In this document: positions 32,701-47,900 of the stretch, in pieces | Position numbering within the stretch: the first letter of the stretch is position 1 | Layout of the letters: each line of letters opens with the position of its first letter | NCBI GenBank assembly: GCA_945859605.1 | Contig: OX243824.1 | Span: 21,016,285-21,080,284 of the forward strand | DNA: 64,000 nt | Reading direction: 5' to 3' | Origin: Lumbricus rubellus | Taxonomy: Eukaryota; Annelida; Clitellata; Crassiclitellata; Lumbricidae | Translations under genes and position numbers: made by a program | The notes under the pieces: generated by a model | What the model was told of the DNA's origin: nothing | The model's input: the letters and a program-made list of their open reading frames with translations, nothing else | The model's database searches: none

Positions 32701-34725
32701 CCCTATATGTGATATGCAATATTCCCTGTTTATGCCATTGTACTGGCACTGTCTAGCAGTCTAGCATCCAGTAACAGCGGACGTTAAAAGCTGGTGGTGA
32801 CTTTGAGCAGAAATTACATCCGTCTTTAACCTAACACACTCCCCATATTCATTTATTCATTCATTCATTCGTTCATACATTCATTCATTCATTCAAAAGA
32901 TCTCTGCTGGACACCATAAAGATAAGACAAAAGAATTGGGTGGGACATTTTCTGCAAGGTAACTCATTGCATAGAGAAATAATTGAAGGAAGATTGGAGG
33001 GAAAGAGGTGCAGAGGAAGACCTAGACAAAAACTGCTGGACGGAGTACTTAAAGACATGGCACAACAGCGTGAAAGATGGAGACATTGGACGTTTGGACA
33101 GGGTCTGCCACTTGGCAGCAGGGCTGTTTTTAAGGAATTTTTAGAACTGCACAACTTCTTCATTCCTTTCCCATTATCCATGGTAAATTACTTCCAATCG
33201 GAGGACAACAACCTTTTTTGATAGTTTTGGCTGTACGGAAGTGCTTCTACAACTGCACAAATACATTTAGAACTGCACATTTTGTGTACAACAGCACGCT
33301 AAAAAGCCCTGCTTGGCAGAGAACCTAAAGAAGATCTTGAAATAATAATTTTTCTTTTCATTGCCAGGTGGTTTTGGTCTTTCTGCTGAGCATAGCGTCT
33401 CTGATCATCTACTTTATCGACTCATCAACGTAAGTTGAATTTTTTAATTGGTTTTAAAACTCTTTCTTAGATTATTATTTGCAAACTGTTGTGACAAAAT
33501 TGGGGTGAGTAGTACTGAGTACACGCTGCAGTTGCCTAGACCTGTCTGCAGGTCATTTTGCCATAATTTTATTCTAAAAGCAAGTACTCTGTATACTCGC
33601 AATACCCTCCTCAACTATAGCCCTTATTATGTGTGGAACTGTAAAACAATGATCAAATCAAATCAAATATTTTATTTGCAACTAAGTATACATGACAAGT
33701 TTACACATCTTAAACATTGGTTACAAAAAGGGAGGCCCTAAAGGGATAAAATAATCTTGCTATCTAGGGACACCAACTGATAATGATCACTAAGTTCAAT
33801 TTTAAATTTCCCCCCCTTTTTTCTTAGATGATTTGTTTTGTAAAACAGACTGGGGGAAGGATTTAGAGAGAGATAATTATGTTGTGATTTTGAGTTTGTA
33901 TTTTATCAACATTCTGATATGTATACCAAGGTAGGTTACCACACTCTGCCTGGACTGTTTTCAATATAAATGTAGTTTTTGTGTGTATTACTGTATGTAG
34001 CATATAATATTATACATTTACTGCATGAAATTGTTTAAACAAAATTAAATTTGAGTAAACTGGTGGTGCTCTATGCCTGAATTTTGAGCGGTGCTTTAGC
34101 AGTTTAGATTTTACGATTACAATTACTTCTTATGTGTATATTGAATCATTGATATTGTAAATGTCTTAAACCTTCCTCGATTCAAGGGTTGGTCACTTCC
34201 TGGACACACCTTCGCCACTTTACAATACATACATTAGTGTTGAATTGTAAAACAATATTAATTATAGCTAAGTTGACTTTTTATTTGATATTGCTATTCT
34301 CCAAACAAGTCTTTTCCCTGGAATTTTTTCATGTGAATTTGTTGCCTTGACCACTAAACTGGGTTTGTCTGCCACAGCAGCTCCTCTATTAAGCCAGCAA
34401 GCCTTCAAGATTGCAATATCATGTACGTGGGATAAGTGGATCTCAATCTACTGCCATCTGTTTGCAATCAATAAAATTACAAAGCGTACCGCTTAGAACT
34501 CTGTGTACGAATTTGTTCTGATGATATTGAGTTGCAAAAATAGATTGCTCACAGTGGTTAAAACTTCAATGTAACCATAGCCAAATATTTTATTCAACCC
34601 AAGTAACAGTAAGAACATGGAAAAAATAAGAACAGTAGAAAAAGCAGACTAACAGAAAGGGGATCAATGGGGCTATGTTGTATAGTAAGTTAATTTTTAA
34701 CCAGAAATATAATTTAATATTTTTT

Positions 34726-34768
<43 letters not shown>

Positions 34769-37093
34769 GAATCGAAATTTATATAGCGCCCCTTCAAGGT
34801 ATCTACTCAGAGGCGCTCCTGGCCGAGATCAAGCGAAAAAAACCAGTCTTCAACAGTTTTTCAACAGTTTTAGTATTTTAATAAGTTTATTTTTTACCAG
34901 AAAATATAATTTAATATTGCTTCAGTATTTTAATAAGTTTATTTTTTAACCAGAAAATATAATTTAATATTGTTTTAGTATTTTTTACTAGTTTAAATAT
35001 GCAATACAATTATAAAAGAATACAGCACATTATTTTGATGCAATAAAATGCAATGCAGAGCTCTGTAATTTGGAAATGCGTTTGTTAGACAGTTCAGTGC
35101 ACTTTACTTACACTGGACAACTGTAAAACATTGCCATAAACAGACTTGAAGACTTAAGTGGTGATGCATTGCTTACAAAGTTCAACAGTGCAAATTGAAG
35201 CCTGCAATTGTTTATAGCACTGCCAATAAAGTACTGCTGTTCTTAACAATTATTGAATATAGTGACAATAAGGTGCAGTGGGTACTCTGTCATTTTCCCC
35301 CATATGCATTTAACTTAATACTGCTGACTGACAGAGTCATTTTTGAGTTTGATATTCGCATCTGTCAACTGAGCCTTTGTTCAATGTTGTAACTGTATAA
35401 TAGTTACCATAGCCATAACCATAAATATTATAAATATATATATGTATATATGGAGAAGCATATATTATAACTATATATATATATGATTATATATATTTAT
35501 ATATATGTATATTATCCTCAAAAGCAAGGACTTTTATCAATCAATCAATCAATTTTTTTATTGGTCCGTAAGTATCAAGCACGCTAAGATATAAGGCAGG
35601 AAAAAGTTACATAAAGCATTACAAGTATCACAAATTAATCAGGCAATAATCAAAGCGAAAACTAATTAGATAATGTAAATTATATGAACCATGGACCTAG
35701 ATTGGAAATACCCCCAGGAATATATAAGAAGAGATTATTTAGATCGATTGGTTATAGGATTGAGTTATACCAGTGTGTAAAGAGAACTCTAAAGTACAGA
35801 ATTAGGACACAAATGGAGACCCAGAAGGGAGGGAATCCCGCTAAGTAGGGCCCCCAAGTAGCTATGAAGACTTTTAATTAATACACACACACAAATTGAT
35901 TAAAAAATTACCCAAAAGCAACAGCAGATGAAACAATTAAGGACTTTTATGTAGAACATTATAGCTCGTATGATGATATTCCTGTATTGACTGCATAATT
36001 GCTAAAGGTGGGGGGGGGGAATAATTGAAAGGTAACATGCTGGTACAAAGGTCAGAAGGGCACAGGTTAGAACTATATTCACTGCCCCAATATGGTTGAT
36101 TCCGCCTTTTTTAAAACTGCCTTGAGAAGTAGGACAGATGGTTGCATTTGACTCCTATTAAACGTCTTGGGATCTGTTACTTCATCTGTTCAACATGGAA
36201 CCATAATTTATAGACCCACGTGTAGGACATAGATTCATTCATTCGGACATTTATATAGCGCTCCTTCAAGTAAAAAAAACTACTCAGAGGTGCTCCCGAC
36301 TCCAGCGCGCCTAAAAAGAACAGTTTTAAGTTTAGTAAGGAACGATCCTGGTAGAGTCCCATGGTGTAGGCGTAGCTCAAAAGGAAAGCCATTCCAGACC
36401 ACTGGACCAACCACAGAAATAGATGTATGTAGCTCATATGTTCATAATAACCTCAGAATTTTTGGCTTCATCTGGAATATGTGGCAACATTGTCATACGG
36501 ATTGCATACGTTCCACATACATGTATTGAATCACCTGTTCAAACGTTGAATATATTAGCACCATATGGAAATATTGTTATTTGTGTCTCTGATGTAAAGG
36601 CATTCTTTTTCCCTGGAGTTTATTTGCTGAGTGCACCTATAAATAGTTATTCTTCTGGAGGCGCTATGATTTTTATTTCCCTTGATGCTCCGCTCTCTCT
36701 CTCTCCCTAGAACTCCTTCTCAGGCATTGCTCTTTCATCTTAAGATAGTTTTATTTGGCAGCTTTGAGGTTGAGACTTGAGAGTGCCTCTGAGTAGTTGC
36801 CTTGAAGAGGCGCTATGCAAATTCTCGAATTGAATTAAGGAATAAATCTATTGATAGACATGATGTGTATATAAAGTAGAACATATATATTATTGCTGAA
36901 GTATTTTGCACAGTGTTGCATGCTACCTTCTGCATCTTGAGTCATAGAACATCAGCTCTTCATCTGTTTTTCCATGCACATGTTGGAAGTTGAACACTTG
37001 CTTTCCAGCATGCTTTAAATACAAGCAATATCTCTTTTCATTTTGCTTTTGCAGCTCGATACAGTCTCTGTGTAAATTGCATGTAAGTAGGCC

Positions 37094-37135
<42 letters not shown>

Positions 37136-40100
37136 TGTTCTTTGTTAATCGTGCTGCATTTCTTCACTTTTATTGAATTTATCCTACACATTTAAGTAAG
37201 TAAGACAGTAGGTGCGGCGCATCGGCGTGTGAACACTGGTCAACCACGGCTGTTTTATGGCTGGGGGCACCTCTGAGTAGTTCCTTGAAGGGGCGCTATA
37301 TAAATGCTCTGAATGAACTAATGAATTTAACTTTGTGTCGTTTTATTTTTATTTGAATTGTATGTTAATTGTAGTTGTTTGTTTTGTGGTCTAGTAGATA
37401 TTTTCTGTTTTGTTTTTGAAGGGAGGTTGAGTCATGCGAAAAATGGTCGCAGAGCACAACACAACAAGTCGACCTTGCTTTCAACATATTTTTCATGATA
37501 TATTTCTTCATACGGGTATGCTAAACTAACCATACTTACAAATTTGTTCATTTTATTCTTTTGTATATTACATTTAAAAAACCGTGATCATGTTTTATAT
37601 CAAGTTTATGCTTATGAAAATTGTGTATATTTTTATACATTGCTTTGATTTCTGTTGGTCCACTGTATCACAGTGTCAGTAGGAGTTTGTGTTGTAATGA
37701 CTGTAATAGCGTTATTTGTTTTCTGACGAATTTGCTGTTCCAAATGAACTTTGTGTAGTTGAGGCTGTGATTTGTGTTTAAAGGTTCTATATAAATTATT
37801 TAGTTTCTGTGTTTGAGAAAATTTGTTTTTTTGGTAAATTTCACGCTTACAATATAGAGGATAGATAGACTTGATTGACGGACTGCCTTCTCTCTCAGTG
37901 TCGCACGCACTGGGAGCGCTTCTGAAAGGCTCTTGCTGCAAGAAGCGCTTTTTAAATTGTAAGATGCAATACAATATAATAAGTTTTTCTGCATCTATGC
38001 ATACTTATTTACATGCGTGTTTGGTCTGCACTGCAATGCTTTAGAAATTTTCATAGAAAGTACATGCATATAATTACTCATACATGTACATCCATATATA
38101 CATTTATACATAAATACGCTGATATAGAGGCACATATACAAGTACATGCATTAATACATTTCCGAGTGGTAGTTATAGATTACAAAGTGCTTTGTACTAA
38201 ACAAGACTTGGTTGGAATTGAACTTCTATCTATGTACGATCTGTGGTGAATAGTTAAGTGGATATGAGCAGACAGCTGGCACAGACTGAACATTTGCAGT
38301 TGATAGATAGATGTCTTATTTATGAAGATTTTTGTTTCTCGAATTAATTCAACGTAAGTGTATGGAAGCCTCCCCCCGAACCCTCCCCCCGCACTCCTCA
38401 ACATAATGATCTGCTATGTTCTGCGAAATTTTTTTTCCCTCCCATTGTTCAGTGTCCTTATGAAGTGCGCCCATGCCCCACTATTTTAAACTCCCTTTTA
38501 AAGATGGGGGACACTAACTATATAAAAACATGGTCTCTTTATATAGACAACAACTTATGGCTAACTCTCATTAAGTTGTGTTATTATTCATCTCTATTGT
38601 CAATGATTTCGGTTTGTCGCTCAGGTTTTTAATAAACGAAGATACGTAGATATTAAATGCGTGTGGGTGGAATTGCAAATCTTAAAGGTAGTTTTTGGCT
38701 GCTGGTTGATTTTTCTGGGAATTTACTTTAGTTAATACTCTGTTTGTATTTAATTACTAATTTTAAGTGACTTCTGAGGGAAAAAACATGGAGTTAAGAA
38801 TTCAGAATTGCCCATTTGATTCGCATCCTTTCAGCCTTTTTTGCATTTAATATTGAGTGAAGAACTGAAGATAGAATGTGCACAAATGTCTGGATTCAAC
38901 AGAAATCCAAAAGTCTAATTTTCTTGGTGTTTAGATATATTGCTTTGAACAAATAATTAATTCCTTGTGCTGGTGGCAGGTGGGCAAGCCCAAGGTAATC
39001 TCAGGATTATTATGTGTAGCGAGATTGCAATCAGTTTAATGGTCTTCTGAGAAAATTGATTCTTTCAATCTTCCTTCCTGTTGAAGATTTCCTTCTGCTG
39101 AAGAGCACTTCTGTCTAGAACTTACTCTGCTCTTTTGCGCTAAGTCATATTTAACCCATGTCACGTCCTTCATGACCTCCTCTTCCTCCCTTTCTCGTAA
39201 GGTCACCATATACAATGTGCTATCCGGGCCATTTGACCTTGCCAGACCCGGAGTTGATGATGCCTTTACCAAAAGAACTTTTATTATGTGGACTTTTGTT
39301 ATTTATTTAATTGTTGTAACCATTTAAGTACTACCAAAATGGCTGTTTTAAGCATTTGCTCATTGTCTAAGATAAATATTCGTATTTACTTACTTCAGAT
39401 CGGTTGAAGAGACTGTGTAGTTTTTCCACTGGAATATAAACATTGAGTTAGCAATTCTCAGTTGCTTTTAACTGAATAAAATATTGAATACTTGTTGCAT
39501 GTTGTGCCTTGTATTTCGGTTCTTCTGGGTTCTTAATTAAGCATTTGTCATGTTGGTCTGAGACTTCGGAAGTAACTGGCCAGTTTTGGTTATCACTCAT
39601 ACTGTCTAATACTTGAACTTGCTGCTCTCTTTTGCAATCATCTCTCGAGTTTATCGTATTCTCTACTATATATTTGCAATCTTGCAATGAATCGATGTTG
39701 AATAACATACCCGGTAATTATATCTACTACAATATTTCATCACTCAACTAAGCATCCAGTTTAAGCAAAATCTTGGCCTACATTTTTAGAACATTGACTA
39801 CGTTTCCAGTGCTGTACATATAAGCAGCAAATCGCAGATTTCTAGCAAAGCTCAAAGTAGAAAACAATTAAGTATTATATTGCATCTGTGGCTCACGAAA
39901 ATGCAAACCAGGAGTTTTACAGTAAAATCGTGTTTTCCTGTAATTACAATAATAATTATAGCTGCAGATTTATGCGGGACACTTCAAGAGCGGCTGGTCA
40001 CATCTATATAGGCACTTAGAAACGACAACTGCATATGACAAGAAGGATGATAATGGGTAGGATGAGGTGACTGCAGTGTAGACTGTAGAATCACAATTAC

Positions 40101-41232
40101 AGACGTTTGCGTCATAGTCGCCCACTCGGTGGAAACTAATTTTGCGCGTGTTATGTTTTTCCTGTCGTTTTTCTCTCTCGCGGCCATTTCAGCCCCCTTC
40201 CATCCATCTGTCAGCAATTGTTATTTTATCCCGGCGTCTGTTTCTGACTTTCTGTTGTTGGTTGTCGCATTGTTTCGTGTTCTAACCAACGATATAACGG
40301 CCGTTTGTTTAGTCTCCATTTCTGCTGCTTGCCTGTTTGCGAAGGGATGATGGGGAGAAAATGGGTGTCGAAGGCGTCTACTGTTGAGGTGTGAGTGTCC
40401 TGTTGCCATTGGTCGGGTATTGTTACAGTCTTTGTTGACGACACCAGTTGAATGCTTCTTTTGTTATCATTGGTCTCAGATTCTAAGTAAGCAAGTGAGT
40501 AAGTAAGTTCTTTGTTATGACCAACTAATGATACCGCACTTTGGTCTACATAATATTCATAGTATTTATAAATCATGGTATGAATTTTGGGCAGGGCTTT
40601 TTTAACGTGCAATTGTACACAAAATGTGCAGTTCTAAATGGATTTGTGCAGTTGCAGAAGCACTTCTGTACAGTTAAACTAGCAAAAAATAGTTCATTGT
40701 CTTCAGATTGAAAGCAATTTACCATGGAGGATGGGTAAAAAGAGGAGTTGTGCAGCTCTAAAAATTCCTTAAAAACAGCCCTGCTTTTGGGTTTTGAGAA
40801 CTTATTTACATTTTTTCTCAAGAGTTTCTGAACAGAAGTATTTACTTTCTTTTAATAATACTCAGATTTTATGTTGGTTTTATGCAGCTACTAAATATTT
40901 GTGTTTCTTTGGCATAAGCCTTTGGTTTCGTCCCAACTATCTAGAATCTTGTGTTCAGTCTGAAATTCGAAATATTGTGACACTCAGGTCAGCATCCATT
41001 TTAAGTGTACACAGTTACACACACAATGATGCCTAAGTAAATGTCTTACTGAATCATCATCAAAAGCATCATCATCATTCATCATGATCATCATGATCAT
41101 CATCATCATCACCACCACCACCACCATCATCATCACCATCATCATCATTATCACCATCATTACCACCACCGCCATCATCACCACCATCATCACATCACCA
41201 TCATCATCATCACCACCACCATCATCATCATC

Positions 41233-41290
<58 letters not shown>

Positions 41291-44200
41291 GAGTAGTTGA
41301 TATCTGTTTTGTTTTAATATCTTGAGATGCGCTTGGCTGATGCAAATCATTCCGTTGAAATTTATCTTTATCGTCTCTTCTGCTTTGTAGTATTCTGTCA
41401 GTAAAACAACGGTGTGCCTCTGTCTCTCTGTCTGTGCATTACAGGAATACAAGTGACATGATCCATGACCCATGTTTCATGTTTCCATTACACAATGGCA
41501 AGCTTGTTTATGCAACTTATGTGCGCTATGTTTACGTAAAAATGCGTCCCAGTTCAATACGCAACTTTGTCAGTTTCTAATAACTGACGGCAGAAAGGCT
41601 GGTCATATCCAGAGGTATTTTCTCTGAAAGTTAAACAAAAGACCTCACTGTTTTAGTAGAGTCTGCATGGTTGAGACTTGTTTACAAGGCTGTTGACATT
41701 TTATACTGGGACACGGACATTATCGATTGTTTCTTCTTATTCTATATGTTATTTATATTGTATCGCGCCTTTCAAGAAGGAAAAAGAGAGAAGAAGAAAA
41801 AGAAGGAGAAGAGGAGGAAGAGGAAGGGAAGAGGAAAAAGAAGAGGAAGATGGTTAGGAAAAAGAGCAAGAAAAAGAGGAAGAAGAAGAGGAAAAGGAGG
41901 AGGGAAAGGATGAATATAGATTATGGAGGAAGAAGAGGAAGACGAGGAAGAGGAGAGAGAAGAAGGATGAATATGGAAGAAAAAGAGGAAGAAGAAGAGG
42001 AAGAGGAAAAGGAGGGGACAAGGATGAATATTGAATATGGATTATGGAAAAAGAAGAGGAAGAAGCAGAGCAGTCTCTTCTTCTTCTTCTTCTTCTTCTT
42101 CTCCTTCTTCTTCTTCTCCTCCTTCTCCTTCTCCTTCTCCTTCTCCTTCTCCTTCTCCTTCTCCTCCTCCTCCTCCTCCTCCTCCTTCTTCTTCTTTTTC
42201 TTCTTCTTCACTGTGCCTTTCGAGGACCTCATATTACTCCAGGTTGTCTGTTTGGTATCAAAGGTCCTGAGCTTGCATGGCTATCTTACAGATCTGAAGA
42301 GAAAGAGGCACTTAAGACTCTGCACAGTTGCTGCTACTACTGCTTCTTGAGCCTTTGCTTTCCTGGCTTTCTGATTTTTCAGCATCATATTGTTCCCAAA
42401 CACACAATCATGCATACACACGCACACACACGCACACACACACACACACACGCACACGCTCATTCAATAACACGGACATGCACACCCGTGCACATGGATG
42501 CACAATGGATGCACACATGCATGCACACACATGCTCACATACACATACCGTACATGTACATGTAGATTGATAACTGTACTGTCTAATCTTTCCAGAGTAG
42601 AATGCTGTGCACAGACTTTCTCGTGTCGAATTAAACCGAAAAGACCAAATAATGTTGACGATTCAGAACGTGTTTCATCGCCAGACAATCATGCATGTGC
42701 TCTGGTCACAGTGGTGTCTGCTTTCTCTTGATATTTCTCTGTTCAGACTATAGATAGGCAGTTACTTTGTTATCTAGAATGAATCATAGCTGTTAAATAT
42801 TGTGTTTGTGAGGTTTTGATGTATGTTGAACAAGGGGCTACACACGTGTAATGTATATATGCAATTTTGCATGCATGTATATGTGATTTTATATACATAT
42901 TTATAATATGTATTATATAATAATATATATATATGTGAATTAAATATTATGCATTCATGTATATATAATATATGTAATTATGTATGTAGTAATAATAATG
43001 CATGCATGTATATATGTACATGTATGTATGTATATATATATATATATGCTAATAATTAATGCATTTATGTATAATTGCATATATTTATATGCGTATTGAT
43101 AACTATGCATGTATATATATATATATGTATGTACATATATATATAATTATATTGTTTATGTATTAATGCACATACATCGAGAGGTGAGGGATGACGAATG
43201 AAGGTCTATATAATGCACGTCCAGTTATTTGGCTCTGCATGATGATGGTGGACGACGATGTTGATGTTTGTTCGGTGCAAAGAGAAATCAATATCACTTA
43301 GTTACCATCTTAGAACGACGACGCATAAATCCCACCGACGATGACCGTAAGATATGGACGATCCCTTCGTTGACCGACCAACCAGATATTGCTGTTTGCA
43401 AGCGACTGTTACCCTCCCCCCCCTCTAGGCGGCAGACGAGTAGGTACGTAGGTAGGGGTTGGGACTCGTGAGTGAGAAGGAAAGGAGAGAATTTAGTAGG
43501 GGCACTGGGGCAGATAAATTTCTGAATTGAGGTAGCTGTAGATGAGCATTTTGAAATTATTGGGTCAAACTGGTAGACACAATTTATTTATTGATTGATT
43601 CATTCATTCATTCACTCACTCATTCATTCATTCTATTATTTATTTATTTATTTATTCTTTCATTCATTCAGTTTGTAGAGCACTCCTCCAAAGTAAACTA
43701 CTCAGAGGGACTCCCTGCTCAAATCCGGGGATAAATAAACAGTTTTTGGATGCTTGCTAAAGGTGTCTACAGAGTCCCTGGCTAAAAGAACATGCAGACC
43801 TGAATGCTATTGAAGAAATTCTTCTCAGTTTTAATTGTATTTGGGCATCGGTATATATCTACTGTGCTTCAAGAGCAAACTAATGAGGAGCACTAGACAA
43901 ATTGTGAGTAGGATAAACTGAGGAGAAGCAGCACTCACTGGTCATAAACAAACCATTGAGTGCCTCTGAGTAGTTTCTTGAATGGGCGCTATATAAATGC
44001 TCTGTATGAATGAATGAGTAGTCGGTCACGGTGTTGGCTGCTGCCATTGTGTTACTTTATGATAGCTGTACGATCATGCAGCAGTAAATTTAATGATGAA
44101 ATGAATGAGGCTATAATATAAACAGCATGGCTGATGGTTTGATTGTTATCTTATGAGTATATCTGTTCGTAATAGACTTTGTATGTATTCGTAATAGACT

Positions 44201-44931
44201 TTGTATGTGTGGCATTGTAAATTTATGCTGTACTTTGTTGCTGTTGGTGCTGCCTCAGAAGTGGGATACAGGTAATAATTTTATTGATGATGAGTATGTT
44301 GTTAACTCTGTAATAATGACCATGTATTAAAATTTATGGGGAAAACCATTGCAGCTCGTTATTAGTATTTTAAGTCATGTGATGCTTGATATTGAGTGAA
44401 GCTCATTCATTTGGTACTATGTGGCTGAGCCATGCCATTCGTTGCCTTGGAGCCGGAAGGTTCGAGGTTCGAATCCACCTCGCCGCGTAAGGACCTTGGG
44501 CATGTCCTTCACTCACAATTGCTGAGCGCTTCGGCGTGAAACTCCGATGCAGTGTCCACTCTGCATTCGGGAGCGCCTCTGAGCAGAGTGCTTGAAGGGC
44601 GCTATAGCAAGTGCACATACAAACATCCTATTTGGATGCTTATTTTATGGCGAAATAGCATTTTGTATGCAGCAAATGAACAAATAGATGAATGGATAGG
44701 CTAGAATAATATTTACCAACAGAAGAAGGGGACGGACGTAGAAATGTCAACCACAGATCGGGAGATCTGCATTAGTTGAAAAGTAAAAGAGCAAACAGGA
44801 AGAAACCTTTTCTTTCATGCGCCATCAATCAATCAGTGAATCAATCAATCAATCAATCCTCTTCCGAGAAACGGTCAGTTCCTCATCAAGCAATAACCGA
44901 AGGCCATCAATCAAACTATATAAGCTTTTAT

Positions 44932-44977
<46 letters not shown>

Positions 44978-47900
44978 GAGAGAGAGACACACAGACACAG
45001 AGAGAGAGAGAGATGTGGCCATGGTCGACACCATAGAGATGTATTAAAATATAACGCTAGAGGGAATATCACGTCTATACATTGATTTCGCTGTCCAACA
45101 ATTCACCCGACCAATCACATACTCTAAACTTCCACCCGACCAATCACATACTCTAAACTTCCACCCGACCAATCACATACTCTAAACTTCCACCCGACCA
45201 ATCACATACTCTAAACTGCCACCCGACCAATCACATACTCTAAACTTCCACCCGACCAATCACAGGCGATTTCTCACACCAACCAATCACAGTCTTACAA
45301 CATAGATCAGCTCATAGATGGATCAGCTGGGGAAATAAATAAACATAAAACGAACATGTCGATGTTTAATTGTGAATATTGCAAAGGATGGCAGTGCGAA
45401 CTGAAGGGGATGCCGATTCCATAAGGAGGGACCAATGCAGGCAAATGATCTAGCCCCTTCGTTTCCGTATTCACGAGCGAAATATAAACTAATTTGTTTT
45501 GATACTACATGTATTCTGTGATCTGCGTTCTTGTGAATTGTTTAAACTGCATAATTGTACACTCTAACCGGTTGCGTTCTGTCAACCGGATTGTTGAATA
45601 AACGAAAATTATTGTGAATTTGTCCAGATGTGCTCGATTATTTGGCAAAGACATGTGGACATAATATTATTATCACCTATTCTGTATGAGAAATCGCATG
45701 TGATTGGTCGATACACGAAATCGCCTGTGATTGGTCGGCGTAAGACATCGCCTGTGATTGGTCGACATAAGAATCGCCTGTGATTGGTCGTTTGCACAGA
45801 GTGACGTCACTGGCAAAGGTCGTTTATTACTTCACTTTTTTATGCAGAGGAGATAGGACATATTCTCTCTAGCCTATATATTTTATATATAGCGTACATC
45901 TCTATGGTCGACACCCACGGACTCAATTCTGTAACCAGCGTGACCAGCTGACCTCCAGAATCCACATCCATCTTCATGATATTCATCTTCCAGCAATGAA
46001 TCACTTTCCGTGTTGGATACGGAGGCTGATGATGATGTTAATCTTGTGTCACATTTTCGTGGACTGCTAGGAATGGTCCAGTGATTGGTCATCATTTGTA
46101 TACAGACCAATAGCCAGCACCTTCTTGTATGTATGATAGAGGAGGCAGATCAATTTGAGCAATGGATGGCTAGGTGAATGGCTTCTTGACTCATGGATGG
46201 CCACCAACCCATCCATCCATCCATCCATCCATCCATCCATCCATCCATCCATCCATCCATCCATCCATCCATCCATCCATCCATCCATCCATGTACAAGT
46301 CTTAATACATACATTCATACATGCATCTATCTATCATCTAGGTATCATGGGTATCTCTCCCCCATGCCTTCTCTGGCAATAAAGCGATTTCTGTCATGGT
46401 AGTCTGTACACAGTCTATTGAAAGACCTTCTAATTCTACACTCTGGTCTGTATGAAGCATGCTCGACCTTTAATTGTAGCTGTTAGTTTAAGCCTGTGGA
46501 ATAGATGCCAAGTGAAGTGGGAGATCGTGTCTATCAGTTGCGTCAAATTTAAATAAATATTAATCTTTTACCCGTTTGCCCCGAGAATATCTGCTGAAAA
46601 CGGGCTTAAAATTTAAAAATGAATGGGTAAAGGGTTAATTGGTTCCCCAAGACTGCATTTTAATGAGTAGGTATACTACTGCTTAGGCAGGACTAGTCTG
46701 TGTGGAGTAGATAGCCTACCTAAAAGCAATATTAAATGATATTCTGTTACATTGTGTAGAAATTTCCTCTCATCTTAGTGGCCTCCCTCTTCTTTTCTCC
46801 CCTCTTTTCTCATCGATTGCACCCAAATGGTTATTATAGGTGACTCTTGCATCTTATGGGTACCTGTTTAATCTGGATTCCGTGAAGGATCCATGATGGT
46901 GCACTGCTTTATATCTTGTTTACAGCTGATATTCCTCTTCTCTTTACCGAACTCTCAGCCTCTTATACACTATACCTACGCAATCATAACAAGCAGACTA
47001 TCTCAGCTATTACCTCTGGCGTTTTTCTGCTTTTTAGACTGTCATGACCTCCTATAGTACGTGGATCTTTTACTGCCACAGCCAAGCACCATGACTATCC
47101 ACGTGTTGACCCTTTTCTGTGGATTGACCTTCCTGTTCTATACTGGTATCTCCTGTTGAGTTCTTATCTGTTGCACTACTGTTTCTGTCCGTTGCTCTTA
47201 AGACTTTTTCGTTTTCAAGTGGTTCTTTGCACTGGGAGCGCTTTAGATTAGGTTTGACAGTGAGAAGCACTGTATTAGTCCGCAAATTGAATAGAATAGA
47301 ATTACAGGTAAGAACATTTCGACTGTATAGGGGACAAACTTGGTATGTCCACTGCGATTTAGAGAGTTCACGTTTGTCCTCTATACAATTTTGTAGAATT
47401 GATATATTATATGCTGCAGACTGCAGTGCATTTTGAAACATGTAGTTACTGCATATTGAAGAAGCAGTTATGATATCTAGTAATCCCTCGTCCTCATTTT
47501 CTTTTCTCAAAACATAATTTTATTATGTCTTCTCTTGTGGCCTTGCGCTCTTGGAGCACCTCTGAACGGTTCACACTATTAGAGACGCTTTGTAAATGTT
47601 TGAATACAATAAAATACGAGATGTGGTTGATGGCAGTGTAAGAAACTGGATGCAGCTGGGGCTAGTGTTGCTGCTGCTGCTGCTTATGCTGCTGCTGTAA
47701 TAATAATTAGTGTTGCTGCTTCTGCTGTTGTCACTAGTGTTGTTGTTGCTGCTGCTGCTGCTAGTGTTGTTTCTGCTGCTTATAGTGTTGCTGCTGCTGT
47801 TAGTGTTGTTGCTGCTGCTAGTGTTGCTGCTGTCACTAGTGTTATACTGTACTGCTGCTGTTAGTGTTGTTGCCGCTGCTAGTGTTGCTGCTGTCACTAG

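Larger units (their letters stand above)
45033..45905. mobile_element. foldback/Mutator-like element with CCAAT minisatellite arms
   Basis: 873 bp with ends ATAGAGATGTA and TACATCTCTAT and a perfect 10-bp duplication GGTCGACACC (45023-45032, 45906-45915). The left arm has five full 29-bp units with CCCGACCAATCACA (45104-45248) plus a partial one. The right arm has four units with TGTGATTGGTC (45687-45800) in inverse orientation. A TGACGTCA is at 45802-45809. No transposase. A duplication of this length fits Mutator-like elements. Confidence 0.88.

Noticed and set aside
37055..37082. A 28-nt mini-exon with good splice sites (GCAG/CTCGATACAG...GCAT/GTAAGT) between Slo1 exons 2 and 3.
   Set aside because: Inserting 28 nt breaks the frame into exon 3, which joins exon 2 perfectly without it and matches the family.
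45104..45270. Regular 29-bp repeats suggesting a CRISPR-like array.
   Set aside because: There are no unique spacers and no cas genes, the genome is eukaryotic, and the array is an arm of a mobile element.
47070..47510. A 146-codon minus-strand frame in Slo1 intron 3.
   Set aside because: No recognisable domain, no fitting splice context and no conserved motif.
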